Shown: positions 24,984-32,545, numbered from the stretch's first letter. The stretch: DNA of 40,840 nucleotides from [Clostridium] symbiosum ATCC 14940 (GCF_000466485.1 NZ_KE993015.1:1-40840), one strand, 5' to 3'. Numbers and translations: made by a program. The notes: generated by a model from the letters alone, not told the origin.

Positions 24984-25154
24984 ATGGTAACAAACGGAAA
25001 GAATACTTGTATCGAATGTACAATTGTTAACTGCGCTAACCATGCAAAGGACGCAAACTACTGCGCATTAGAGAGGATTAAAGTTGGTACACACGAGGCC
25101 AACCCGACTCAGAAAGAATGTACTGACTGTGAGTCTTTCGTAAACAGAGCTTAA
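24984..25154 (+). CDS. DUF1540 small Cys-rich protein
   Basis: A 56-residue protein with the Cys pattern of DUF1540: CIECTIVNCANHAKDANYC, then later C-x2-C in ECTDCESF. The regular spacing suggests zinc or another metal. Genes of this family are common in spore-forming Clostridia and often appear near coat genes, but the function is not established. TAAGGAGG lies seven bases before the ATG. A strong terminator follows at 25184-25218, so it is a single gene. Confidence 0.9.
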   Translation: MVTNGKNTCIECTIVNCANHAKDANYCALERIKVGTHEANPTQKECTDCESFVNRA

Positions 25155-25183
25155 AAGACGTCACGTTGTTCTTCCTTTACAAA

Positions 25184-25218
25184 AAACGGTCCGCGGCTAT
25201 AAACTGCGGACCGTTTTT
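25184..25218 (+). terminator. Rho-independent terminator
   Basis: AACGGTCCGC pairs with GCGGACCGTT and is followed by TTT. It closes the DUF1540 gene. Confidence 0.9.
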
Positions 25219-25271
25219 ATGTTAAACGATAACCGGCACGCTCCGCGCGCAGATGTACTTTCCCGTTAAAT

Positions 25272-25301
25272 GAAAAAGCTGTTGCAATCTGCAACAGCTT
25301 T
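25272..25301 (-). terminator. Terminator of the tRNA-Pro/tRNA-Glu unit
   Basis: On the minus strand AAAGCTGTTGCA pairs perfectly with TGCAACAGCTTT across a three-base loop, followed by a T run. It begins three bases beyond the tRNA-Glu 3' end. Confidence 0.9.
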
Positions 25302-25303
25302 AA

Positions 25304-25375
25304 TGACCTGTCCGGGAATCGAACCCGGGTTTACGCCGTGAGAGGGCGTCGTCTTGACCGCTTGACCAACAGGCC
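25304..25375 (-). tRNA. tRNA-Glu (CUC)
   Basis: The minus strand folds into a full cloverleaf. The acceptor GGCCTGT pairs with ACAGGTC, the T arm has GGTTCGATTCC, and the anticodon loop CTCTCAC gives CUC (reads GAG). CCA is not encoded. It is the second gene of a two-tRNA unit after tRNA-Pro. Confidence 0.96.
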
Positions 25376-25387
25376 TTAAATCTTCAA

Positions 25388-25461
25388 TCGAGGCGACGTG
25401 ATTCGAACACGCGACCTCTGCGTCCCGAACGCAGCGCTCTACCAAACTGAGCCACGCCTCG
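25388..25461 (-). tRNA. tRNA-Pro (CGG)
   Basis: The minus strand folds into a full cloverleaf with acceptor CGAGGCG/CGCCTCG, T arm GTGTTCGAATCAC and anticodon loop TTCGGGA giving CGG. CCA is not encoded. It lies 12 bases before tRNA-Glu. Confidence 0.97.
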
Positions 25462-25487
25462 ATGTCGTTTAATGGTGAGCGATGTAT

Positions 25488-25516
25488 ATCATATCATTAA
25501 ATTGTAGAAAAAGCAA
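25488..25516 (-). promoter_or_regulatory. Sigma-A promoter of the tRNA unit
   Basis: On the minus strand TTGCTT (25511-25516) and TATGAT (25488-25493) are separated by 17 bp, about 27 bases from the tRNA-Pro 5' end. Confidence 0.65.
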
Positions 25517-25581
25517 GAGAAATTTGAAAAAAAGTAAATATTTTTTTCACGGCCGCTCATACTAACATTGAGGTGAAGCAG

Positions 25582-25740
25582 ATGACAGATAATATGAATC
25601 AGAAACAGCAGGAAAAAATACAGGAGAAAAAGAACCTGGAAAAGTTTAACAGTATTACACAGAAAGTAAAACCTGAAAACCAGAACCAGACCCACAATGT
25701 ACGAAAAGAAGCGGTAGACCCGAAAATGAGGCAGGTATAA
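25582..25740 (+). CDS. Small hydrophilic protein, unknown function
   Basis: A 52-residue protein, almost entirely polar and rich in Gln, Lys, Asn and Glu (MNQKQQEKIQEKKNLEKF, ending VRKEAVDPKMRQV), with no Cys and little hydrophobic content. I do not recognise a family. A good GAGGTG site lies six bases before the ATG, and a strong hairpin follows about 30 bases after the stop. The composition recalls small spore or stress proteins, but no signature supports that. Confidence 0.6.
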   Translation: MTDNMNQKQQEKIQEKKNLEKFNSITQKVKPENQNQTHNVRKEAVDPKMRQV

Positions 25741-25769
25741 GCGTCCTATCCGGATGCTATAACTGCCGG

Positions 25770-25802
25770 CGGTAACAGGCGCGCCGATCGCGCCTGTTAC
25801 CG
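25770..25802. terminator. Strong hairpin between converging genes
   Basis: CGGTAACAGGCGCG and CGCGCCTGTTACCG form a perfect 14-bp stem. Neither strand has a T run after it, so it may end or protect transcripts rather than act as a classic terminator. Confidence 0.5.
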
Positions 25803-25872
25803 TTAACAAGGAATTTAGTTAGGACAGTATCCTGGCGGACGGCAGGCTCAGATACAGCTGGTTCGAAAAAGG

Positions 25873-26928
25873 TCAGGATGCCGGCAGGGTCAGCGCGCTT
25901 CCATCGCTCGTCAGGGTGATGGTACCGGATTCATCAGTACGGAAAACCGTGATGTTCCGGCTGTCCAGACGCTCCAGGACCGCTTTGCCGGGGTGACCGT
26001 AAGAATTATCCCTGCCGCAGCTTATAACGGCGATGGAAGGATTAACGCTGTCGAGGAAGGCTTCCCCGGTGGAGGTGGGAGAACCGTGGTGGCCGACACA
26101 TAATACATCGGCTTTCAAGTCAGGCCAGTACTCCGTCATCTCCTGTTCGCTTTCCTGTTCGGCATCGCCTGCCAGGAGAATAGAGGTATCGCCGTAGACA
26201 AGCCGGATTGCAATCGAATAATTATTTACATCATCGTATTGGGCGGAAAGAGGGGAGAGAATTTCAAAATATCCCCCGCCCAAGGGATACCGTTCTCCCG
26301 GCTGCGGATGGACTACCTCTTTTTTCATCCTTTGTACCGTATCGGTAAATGATTTATAAATCTTTGTATCGGTTTCGTAGCCGGGGCCGAGAATCATATC
26401 CGTGTTGAAGACGTTGAGCGCGCCTACCAGTCCGTTCAGGTGATCTGCGTCATAATGGGAGGCCACCATATAATCCAGCTTTGCAACCCCCTTCTCTTTC
26501 AGATACGCCACGACAAAGGAAGAGGCGGTTCTGTCACCGCCGTCATAAAGCATAAAGTGGCCGTCTGCATTTATCAGGACGGACAGGCCCTGGCCCACGT
26601 CGAGAAAATCCACTCTGAGCCCGCTCCGTTCAGACGGATCCGTGACAGAGGGAATATCCTCAAAGCGGCCGCTTCCGGGAGCTTTTGGTGAATTGGGAAT
26701 ATTACCTGAAAGTACGTCGGAAACAGCTTCGGAAACAGCAACATAAGCGCTTTGAAAATCGGCATTATCAGGGCTGTTTCCGAGCAGCCTACCGGATATG
26801 AATTCCGGCAGCAGCCCGCAGACACAGAGCAGGGCTATCAGCCCAATCACTATCTTTTTAATATTGGAATATTTTTTTAAGTTATTATTTTTTTGTTTCT
26901 GATATTTTCTGCTTTTGCTTTTATTCAT
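25873..26928 (-). CDS. ComEC-like metallo-beta-lactamase-fold protein, membrane-anchored
   Basis: A 351-residue protein. A very basic N-terminus (KSKSRKYQKQKNNNLKK) and one membrane segment at about residues 23-42 lead to an outside domain of the metallo-beta-lactamase fold: DVGQGLSVLIN, ASHYDADHLNGL (HxxxDH metal site), LLAGDAE and GHHGS. This is the fold of the C-terminal domain of the DNA-uptake protein ComEC, but the ComEC channel is absent. Stand-alone versions are usually labelled ComEC/Rec2-related hydrolases and probably cut nucleic acid or phosphodiesters. The ATG at 26928 has AAAGGAGG upstream. It lies 53 bases after the MATE gene on the same strand and is probably the last gene of that operon. 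Confidence 0.88.
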   Translation of the reverse strand: MNKSKSRKYQKQKNNNLKKYSNIKKIVIGLIALLCVCGLLPEFISGRLLGNSPDNADFQSAYVAVSEAVSDVLSGNIPNSPKAPGSGRFEDIPSVTDPSERSGLRVDFLDVGQGLSVLINADGHFMLYDGGDRTASSFVVAYLKEKGVAKLDYMVASHYDADHLNGLVGALNVFNTDMILGPGYETDTKIYKSFTDTVQRMKKEVVHPQPGERYPLGGGYFEILSPLSAQYDDVNNYSIAIRLVYGDTSILLAGDAEQESEQEMTEYWPDLKADVLCVGHHGSPTSTGEAFLDSVNPSIAVISCGRDNSYGHPGKAVLERLDSRNITVFRTDESGTITLTSDGSALTLPAS

Positions 26929-26981
26929 AATGGTCCTCCTTTGCCGCCGGCAAAGCCGCAGGCAGTACCAGTATAAACGAT

Positions 26982-28313
26982 TTACAGATACCTGTAAACC
27001 TTTCCGTATTTCCATGCCAGGAAAGCGGCCAGCAGAAATGCAATGGTTTCCGCAGCCGGAGTGGCCGACCAGACGCCCGTAATCCCAAAGAGGGAGGAGA
27101 AGAGCAGGATCGCCGATACCAGCAGTATAAGAGTTCGCATAAAGGACAGGATGGCCGACAGGGTTCCGTTGCCGAATGCCGTGAACAGAGCCGATGTAAA
27201 AATACTGAAGCCTTTGAACAGGTAGCTGACGGCAAATATTCTGAGTCCGGTAGCCGCAAGTGCGTGTACGGCGCTGCCGGCTGGTGAGAATACGGAAGCC
27301 AGCCAGTCTGCAAAGAGAACGGTGCCCGCCGTCATGACTACGCCGACACTGGTACAGAAATATAAGCTTATGCGAAACAGCTTTTTCAGCTTCCGGCAAT
27401 CACCGCTTCCGTAGTTATAACTGAATAGCGGAGCCACACCGATGGAATATCCAAGGTTAATGGCGATCAGCACAAAATCGAGATATAAAAGGATCGAAAT
27501 TGCAGCCACTCCGTCAGGCCCGATGAGCCTCATCATGATAATGTTAAATAAAAAGGTCGTAACACTGGTAGACAGGTTGCTGACCATTTCAGACGAGCCG
27601 TTGGTCATGGCGCGCATAAGAGTCTGCATGGAAGCGCGTGGTTTTACAAAGTGCAGCGGAGCCTCCCTGTGGCGTGCGAAATAGTACAGTCCGAAGACTG
27701 CGGCAATAAAGTAGCCGATCCCTGTTGCAACGGCGGCGCCGGCTACACCCATATTGCAGACTGCAATAAAGTAATAGTCCAGAAAAACATTGGCAAGACC
27801 GCTGACCAGGGTCACCAAAAGCCCTGTACCCGGTTTTCCGTTGGCGACAAAAAGGCTCTGGAACTGCACCTGCAGAAGGCTGAAGGGCAGAAACAGAATA
27901 ATCGGCAGCGCATATTCGCGGCAATAGTCAAAAACGGCGTCATTGGCGCCCAGAAGATGAATAATATCACCAAGAAACAGGCAGGAGACGACGGAAAATG
28001 CGATGCCCAGACCAATCGTAAACAGAATAATGAATGTAACGATCTGGTTTGCCTCTTTTTGTCTTCCTTCTCCGAGTTTTCTCGATACGATGGCGGTTGT
28101 GCCGGTTCCGAACATAGTGCCCAGACCGATGACAATGCTCATCAGCGGATAAATGATATTGACTGCGGAAAATGCGTTGGTGTTAATAAGACGGGATACG
28201 AAGATTCCGTCCACGATAGTATACAGTGACATTACCACCATCATAAAAATAGAGGGCAGGGTAAATGCCAGGATTGATTTCAGATTAATTTCACGGTTCA
28301 GTTCGTTATTCAT
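26982..28313 (-). CDS. MATE family multidrug exporter
   Basis: A 443-residue protein with about twelve membrane segments, similar in plan to but distinct from the exporter at 2203-3588. Motifs include IVDGIFVSRLINTNAFSAVNIIYPL, GTGTTAIVSRKLGEG and GVAGAAVATGIGYF. The DGIFV type start is typical of the MepA-like branch. Its start codon overlaps the end of the MarR gene by eight bases, so the two are translationally linked. MepA-like exporters are often governed by a MarR repressor in this arrangement. The exported compound is unknown. Confidence 0.93.
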   Translation of the reverse strand: MNNELNREINLKSILAFTLPSIFMMVVMSLYTIVDGIFVSRLINTNAFSAVNIIYPLMSIVIGLGTMFGTGTTAIVSRKLGEGRQKEANQIVTFIILFTIGLGIAFSVVSCLFLGDIIHLLGANDAVFDYCREYALPIILFLPFSLLQVQFQSLFVANGKPGTGLLVTLVSGLANVFLDYYFIAVCNMGVAGAAVATGIGYFIAAVFGLYYFARHREAPLHFVKPRASMQTLMRAMTNGSSEMVSNLSTSVTTFLFNIIMMRLIGPDGVAAISILLYLDFVLIAINLGYSIGVAPLFSYNYGSGDCRKLKKLFRISLYFCTSVGVVMTAGTVLFADWLASVFSPAGSAVHALAATGLRIFAVSYLFKGFSIFTSALFTAFGNGTLSAILSFMRTLILLVSAILLFSSLFGITGVWSATPAAETIAFLLAAFLAWKYGKVYRYL

Positions 28314-28743
28314 TTTTTAATTGCCTCCAATTATAGCCTGAAATCGTCTGCAGGATGTCCCCAAACAGTTCAAGCTGTTCCTCTGTATATTTTGTTCTGA
28401 GATCTGACTCCACTTTCTGGAATATCTCATCATAGAGCCCCATTATATTGGCTATTTCCGGGCTCAGCTTCAGATAGTAAACCCGCTTATCCATGGAACT
28501 TTGTTCCTTCAGAACAAGCTTTTGCCTGACCAGTTCATTGATTTTAATGGTAACGGCGGATTTGGTTATATGGAGCGCTTGGGCCAGTTTACTTACGGTG
28601 CAGTCCTCAAGCTGTTCAATAACATTAATATAGAGAAGGCTGTTATAGGACAGGCCGTTGAAATAATCGCTTCCGTTCATCATCTGAAGCTCATACAGGG
28701 ACATATGATAATAGAAGCTGTTCATTTTATCAGTGATCGTCAT
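28306..28743 (-). CDS. MarR family transcriptional regulator
   Basis: A 145-residue winged-helix protein. The HTH (LEDCTVSKLAQALHITKSAVTIKINELVRQKLV, about residues 46-78) is followed by the wing (QSSMDKRVYYLKLSPE) and a C-terminal dimerisation helix. MarR proteins repress efflux genes and release DNA on binding small phenolic or drug-like ligands. It is the first gene of the MarR-MATE-MBL unit. AGGAG precedes the ATG by seven bases, and the promoter holds nested palindromes that would suit autorepression. Confidence 0.95.
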   Translation of the reverse strand: MTITDKMNSFYYHMSLYELQMMNGSDYFNGLSYNSLLYINVIEQLEDCTVSKLAQALHITKSAVTIKINELVRQKLVLKEQSSMDKRVYYLKLSPEIANIMGLYDEIFQKVESDLRTKYTEEQLELFGDILQTISGYNWRQLKNE

Positions 28744-28755
28744 ATTATACTCCTT

Positions 28756-28789
28756 TAGTTATATTGATTTAATTAAATTTGCTTAACTA
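28756..28789. promoter_or_regulatory. Probable MarR operator
   Basis: TAGTTA (28756-28761) and TAACTA (28784-28789) are inverted around the same centre as the perfect 12-bp palindrome ATTTAATTAAAT (28767-28778). The site covers the transcription start and touches the -10 of the regulator's promoter. Confidence 0.6.
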
Positions 28790-28817
28790 TATTACACGAT
28801 TAAATAATATATGTCAA
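28789..28817 (-). promoter_or_regulatory. Sigma-A promoter of the MarR-MATE operon
   Basis: On the minus strand TTGACA (28812-28817) and TAATAT (28789-28794) are 17 bp apart, about 50 bases before the MarR start. Confidence 0.8.
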
Positions 28818-28826
28818 TCTCATTCG

Positions 28827-28854
28827 TTGACTTTTTGGGAAATTGTGATATAAT
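28827..28854 (+). promoter_or_regulatory. Sigma-A promoter of tRNA-Gly
   Basis: TTGACT (28827-28832) and TATAAT (28849-28854) are 16 bp apart. It is back-to-back with the MarR promoter, with only nine bases between the two -35 boxes. Confidence 0.75.
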
Positions 28855-28910
28855 GGTTATTGTTCACAGCATAAATCATTGGATACAGTCAATACATGAG
28901 TCTTTACTTT

Positions 28911-28981
28911 GCAGATATGGTTCATCGGTAGAACGCTAGCTTCCCAAGCTGGAAAGGCGGGTTCGACTCCCGTTATCTGCT
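28911..28981 (+). tRNA. tRNA-Gly (CCC)
   Basis: A full cloverleaf: acceptor GCAGATA/TATCTGC, T arm GGGTTCGACTCCC, anticodon loop TTCCCAA giving CCC. CCA is not encoded. It is followed at once by a terminator. Confidence 0.97.
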
Positions 28982-28985
28982 TCTG

Positions 28986-29016
28986 AAAAACCTTGCATAG
29001 CCAAGGTTTTTTCTTT
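28986..29016 (+). terminator. Terminator of tRNA-Gly
   Basis: AAAAACCTTG pairs with CAAGGTTTTT across a six-base loop, followed by TCTTTT. Confidence 0.88.
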
Positions 29017-29132
29017 TATATCCCGGACGCCAGGTTTACGGTTTCTGCATCTTATTATCAGCAGGGAATACCCAGCCGCTGTTCTTTGAAAATTTCAAGC
29101 GATTAACGAAAGTTTAAATTTTCAATAATCCT

Positions 29133-29153
29133 GACAATTTATTAAAAATTGTC
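29133..29153. promoter_or_regulatory. AT-rich stem-loop upstream of the opuA promoter
   Basis: GACAATTT and AAATTGTC form a perfect eight-bp palindrome with a five-base centre, about 40 bases before the -35. It may be an operator; there is no T run. Confidence 0.4.
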
Positions 29154-29178
29154 TTAAGGAAATGTTAATAATTCTTTG

Positions 29179-29190
29179 TTAGCTAGCTAA
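29179..29190. promoter_or_regulatory. Palindrome TTAGCTAGCTAA beside the opuA -35
   Basis: A perfect 12-bp palindrome ending four bases before the -35 box of the opuA-like operon. It is well placed for a repressor or activator. Confidence 0.5.
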
Positions 29191-29193
29191 GCA

Positions 29194-29222
29194 TTGCGTA
29201 TTCGGTGAATAGCTGTTATACT
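29194..29222 (+). promoter_or_regulatory. Sigma-A promoter of the opuA-like operon
   Basis: TTGCGT (29194-29199) and TATACT (29217-29222) are 17 bp apart, about 58 bases before the start codon. Confidence 0.72.
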
Positions 29223-29279
29223 GATAAAGAGTCAGAAACGGGATAGTATTACAAAAAATTGACAGACAGGAGGGGTTAC

Positions 29280-31157
29280 ATGAAGAAAAAAAGAACAATA
29301 GTTGCTGTTCTGGCAATGGTGTTGACCTTAGGGGCAGGGCTGGCCGGATGCAGTACAAAATCAAGAGAGATTGCGTTTGCCGATGTAGGATGGGACAGTG
29401 TGAAATTCCATAATGCAGTTGCAGGCCTGGTAGCGGAATCTGCTTTTGGTTATACCTGGAAGGAGATGCCGGGTTCAAGCCCGATTATGCATGAGGCCTT
29501 GAAAAACGGTGAAATTGATGTGAATATTGAGGAGTGGACGGACAACCTGTCGACCTATTATGAGGACAGGGATGCCGGGCTCTTTAAGGATCTGGGAACG
29601 AACTTTGGTGACAACATCCAGGGATTTTACGTTCCGAGATACGTGATAGAGGGAGATCCGGAGCGGGGAATTGAGCCGATGGCTCCGGGACTCAAAACCG
29701 TGCAGGATTTAAAAAAGTATGCAGATGTTTTTCCGGATGATGAAAAACCGGGTATGGGACGCATCTACGGAGCAATCCCGGGCTGGGAAATCAATGAGAT
29801 CATGCAGAAAAAGGTGAAGTTTAACGGACTTGACAGTCAGTATAATTACTTCCAGCCGGGGTCGGATGCGGCGCTTTCGGCGGCATTTACCTCCGCCTTT
29901 GAAAAGGGTGAGCCGATTGTCGGTTATTATTGGGAACCAACCTGGCTGACCGGTAAGTATGATATGGTGCTCCTGGAAGATTACCCCTATGTGGATTTGG
30001 AGAAATACAAAGCCGGAGAGACCGCTTGTCCGTCTGTCGATGTTACGGTCGGCGTCAGCAACCAGTTCTATGAGGAAGAGCCGGAGTTCTGCGAATTCCT
30101 GGAAAAATATGAGACCAGCAGTGCGCTGACCTCGGAAGCGCTTGCCTATATGCAGGACAACGAGGGAGTTACCTATACCGATACCGCAAAATGGTTTTTG
30201 ACAGAGCATAGTGAATTAATCGATCAGTGGCTGCCGGAAGACAAAGCGGAAGATGTAAGGGGCGCGCTCGGCCTTTCACAGGAGAAGACAAATTATTTCT
30301 TTGATTTCCCGTTTGTGATTCCGATTGATGTCAATGCCTTTGATACTTCCGTGAAAGCGTTTGCGAACCAGTCAACCGTATTTAAGGCAATCAGGGACGG
30401 GCTTAATATTCTGATCAATGTTCTCAATGCAATCCTCAATTTGATTCCGTGGTGGCTTCTGATTGCAATTGTTTTCTTCGGAGGTTATAAACTGAGCGGT
30501 AAAGTGAGAAATGGCATTATTTACAGTATCCTTCTGTTCCTTGTGGGAGCCATCGGGCTGTGGGATTTGATGTATGAAACGCTGTCGATTGTGCTTGCGT
30601 CTGTTGTGATTTCACTTCTTATAGGCCTTCCTGTGGGAATTATGATTTCAGGCAGCGACAGGGCGAATGTGATCGTGCGGCCGATTCTGGATACGATGCA
30701 GACAATGCCTGTGTTTGTTTATCTGATTCCGGCAGTGCTTTTCTTCGGACTGGGTAAAGCTCCGGCCGTTATTGCCACGACTATTTATGCCATTGTGCCT
30801 GTAATCAGGCTGACCAGCCATGGTATCAGGCAGGTGGATCCGGAAGTGGTGGAAGCTGCCAGATCCTTTGGCTCCACGAAGTGGCAGTGTCTTTTCAAAG
30901 TTCAGATACCACAGGCCCTGCCGACTATCCTGACCGGCGTCAACCAGACGCTTATGATGGCGATGGCCATGGTAGTTACCTGTTCCATGATTGGCGCCTC
31001 CGGACTGGGAATGGAAGTGCTTATCAGCGTTAACCGTATTGAGATCGGCAGGGGACTTCTGGCCGGTACGGCAGTCGTAATAGTGGCAATTCTCATGGAT
31101 CGACTGACTCAGGGATGGTTCAAGAGAAAGGAGGACAATGCGGATGGCAGAAAATAA
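29280..31157 (+). CDS. Glycine betaine/proline ABC transporter, fused substrate-binding protein and permease
   Basis: A 625-residue fusion. A lipoprotein signal with lipobox LAGC (Cys24) starts the OpuAC/ProX-like binding domain (about residues 28-325), with Trp-rich stretches such as VGYYWEPTWLTGKYD. A linker with membrane segments (from about residue 375) leads to a ProW/OpuAB permease domain (about 415-615) with EAARSFGSTKWQCLFKVQIPQALPTI, the loop that contacts the ATPase. It imports betaine-type osmoprotectants. In the well-known OpuABC of Lactococcus the permease comes first and the binding domain last, so this order is reversed. The start has AGGAGGGG upstream. The ATPase gene overlaps its end. 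Confidence 0.93.
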   Translation: MKKKRTIVAVLAMVLTLGAGLAGCSTKSREIAFADVGWDSVKFHNAVAGLVAESAFGYTWKEMPGSSPIMHEALKNGEIDVNIEEWTDNLSTYYEDRDAGLFKDLGTNFGDNIQGFYVPRYVIEGDPERGIEPMAPGLKTVQDLKKYADVFPDDEKPGMGRIYGAIPGWEINEIMQKKVKFNGLDSQYNYFQPGSDAALSAAFTSAFEKGEPIVGYYWEPTWLTGKYDMVLLEDYPYVDLEKYKAGETACPSVDVTVGVSNQFYEEEPEFCEFLEKYETSSALTSEALAYMQDNEGVTYTDTAKWFLTEHSELIDQWLPEDKAEDVRGALGLSQEKTNYFFDFPFVIPIDVNAFDTSVKAFANQSTVFKAIRDGLNILINVLNAILNLIPWWLLIAIVFFGGYKLSGKVRNGIIYSILLFLVGAIGLWDLMYETLSIVLASVVISLLIGLPVGIMISGSDRANVIVRPILDTMQTMPVFVYLIPAVLFFGLGKAPAVIATTIYAIVPVIRLTSHGIRQVDPEVVEAARSFGSTKWQCLFKVQIPQALPTILTGVNQTLMMAMAMVVTCSMIGASGLGMEVLISVNRIEIGRGLLAGTAVVIVAILMDRLTQGWFKRKEDNADGRK

Positions 31158-32364
31158 AGTGATTATCGACGGAAAAGACAGGGAAAAAGAGAATGATTAT
31201 ATTTTACAGGTGAATCATCTGATAAAGCTGTACGGGGCCTCCAACAAAGCAGAAGCCGCAAAGCTGATGAAAGAGGGAAAAACCAAGGATGAAGTTTTTA
31301 AAGAAACGGGTGTCACCGTTGCGCTCTGGGACGTAAGCTTTAAGGTTAAGAGAGGCGAGGTGTTTGTCATCATCGGCCTTTCCGGCTCCGGCAAATCCAC
31401 GGTGGTCAGAATGCTGAATATGCTTAACAAACCGACGAGCGGCCAGGTCATGTATGAGGACAGCGAAATCGACACTTTCAGTAAGAAAGACTTGAATGAA
31501 TACCGCCGGGACAAGATTTCCATGGTTTTCCAGAGCTTCGGCCTGATGAGCCACAGGGACGTCCTCGGTAACGTGGTCTATGGCCTGGAAGTTAAAGGCG
31601 TTCCAAGGGTGGAACGGGAACGCAAGGCGATGGAGATGATAGAGATGGTCGGCCTGAAAGGCCACGAGCATACATTAATAGGCAATCTGTCCGGCGGCAT
31701 GAGACAGAGAGTTGGAATTGCCAGGGCATTGGCCAACGATCCGGAGGTGCTTTTAATGGATGAACCGTTCTCGGCATTAGACCCTCTCGTCAGAAAGGAT
31801 ATGCAGTTCGAACTTTTGTCCCTGCAGAGGAAGCTGGAAAAGACGGTGGTGTTTATCACACATGATATCAACGAGGCGTTTAAACTGGGAGATACTGTGG
31901 CGATTATGCGTGACGGCCGCCTGATCCAGGTGGGCACGCCAGAGGAGATGAGCGCAAATCCGGCAGACGACTATGTCCGCCAATTTATCAACAGTGCAGA
32001 TATGACGAAGGTTCTCTGCGCAAAGAATGTAATGATTACTCCCTGCGTGGTGCGTGAGACGGATTCTCCCGAGTATGCGCTCCGCGAGATGAAGAACAAC
32101 GGAGTGTCCACGGCCTATGTGGTGGGCCGCCACATGAAGTTCCTCGGCATTGTAAATGTTGAATCAGCGATCAGGGCGAGAAAAGAAGAAAAATCGCTGA
32201 AGGAAGTCTATGTGACGGATGTCGAGACCACGACGAGAGATACCGTTATCAGTGATATCCTGCCTATAGCGGCAGAGGCAAAATATCCGATAGCCGTTCT
32301 CGAGGAGGATGGAAGTCTTGTCGGTATCGTTTCCAAGGCATCGGTACTGTCTTCTCTGATGTAA
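31144..32364 (+). CDS. opuAA: Glycine betaine/proline ABC transporter ATPase (OpuAA/ProV)
   Basis: A 406-residue ATPase. Walker A GLSGSGKST is at about 78-86, the signature LSGGMRQR at about 182-189, Walker B VLLMDEP at 202-208, and the switch His in THDINEAF follows. The N-terminal KLYGASNKAEAAKLMKEG insertion is characteristic of ProV/OpuAA. A C-terminal CBS pair (about 280-405) is the ionic-strength sensor module known in OpuA. The ATG at 31144 is nine bases after AGGAGG; ATG 31138 is only three bases away from it and less likely. The gene overlaps the fused transporter gene. Its stop codon is followed three bases later by the 11-bp repeat array. Confidence 0.95.
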   Translation: MAENKVIIDGKDREKENDYILQVNHLIKLYGASNKAEAAKLMKEGKTKDEVFKETGVTVALWDVSFKVKRGEVFVIIGLSGSGKSTVVRMLNMLNKPTSGQVMYEDSEIDTFSKKDLNEYRRDKISMVFQSFGLMSHRDVLGNVVYGLEVKGVPRVERERKAMEMIEMVGLKGHEHTLIGNLSGGMRQRVGIARALANDPEVLLMDEPFSALDPLVRKDMQFELLSLQRKLEKTVVFITHDINEAFKLGDTVAIMRDGRLIQVGTPEEMSANPADDYVRQFINSADMTKVLCAKNVMITPCVVRETDSPEYALREMKNNGVSTAYVVGRHMKFLGIVNVESAIRARKEEKSLKEVYVTDVETTTRDTVISDILPIAAEAKYPIAVLEEDGSLVGIVSKASVLSSLM

Positions 32365-32367
32365 CGC

Positions 32368-32473
32368 TAAAGAAAACGTTAAGACAAGATAAAGATGGCG
32401 TTAAGACAGAATTAAGATGATATAAAGACAGAATTAAGATGGCATTAAGACGGTATAAAGATACCGTAAAGAG
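32368..32473 (+). repeat. Array of ten heptamers at exact 11-bp period
   Basis: Ten copies of TWAAGAN start at 32368, 32379, 32390, 32401, 32412, 32423, 32434, 32445, 32456 and 32467, each exactly 11 bp apart. The four-base spacers vary (AACG, AAGA, GGCG, AGAA, GATA, AGAA, GGCA, GGTA, ACCG). From unit 2 to unit 9 the last base alternates strictly C,T,C,T, so the true unit may be 22 bp. It begins three bases after the opuAA stop and ends before a terminator and the trkA promoter. The pattern suits side-by-side binding on one DNA face, as for OmpR/PhoB-type regulators. The meaning is inferred. Confidence 0.9.
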
Positions 32474-32499
32474 TGAAAAAAGTTAATAATATGATAGAA

Positions 32500-32545
32500 A
32501 GACGGTCATTTCTGCAATATCAAGGGGGAGATGGCCGTTTTCTCT
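32500..32545 (+). terminator. Probable terminator of the opuA operon
   Basis: ACGGTCAT pairs with ATGGCCGT, and the stem can extend inward with GU pairs. TTTTCTCT follows. It separates the 11-bp array from the trkA promoter. Confidence 0.65.

Noticed and set aside
25770-25802. Classic terminator
   Set aside because: The stem is perfect but neither strand has a T run, so it is listed only as a hairpin.
32368-32473. CRISPR array
   Set aside because: The repeat unit is 7 bp in an 11-bp period with 4-bp spacers, far below CRISPR dimensions, and no cas genes are present.
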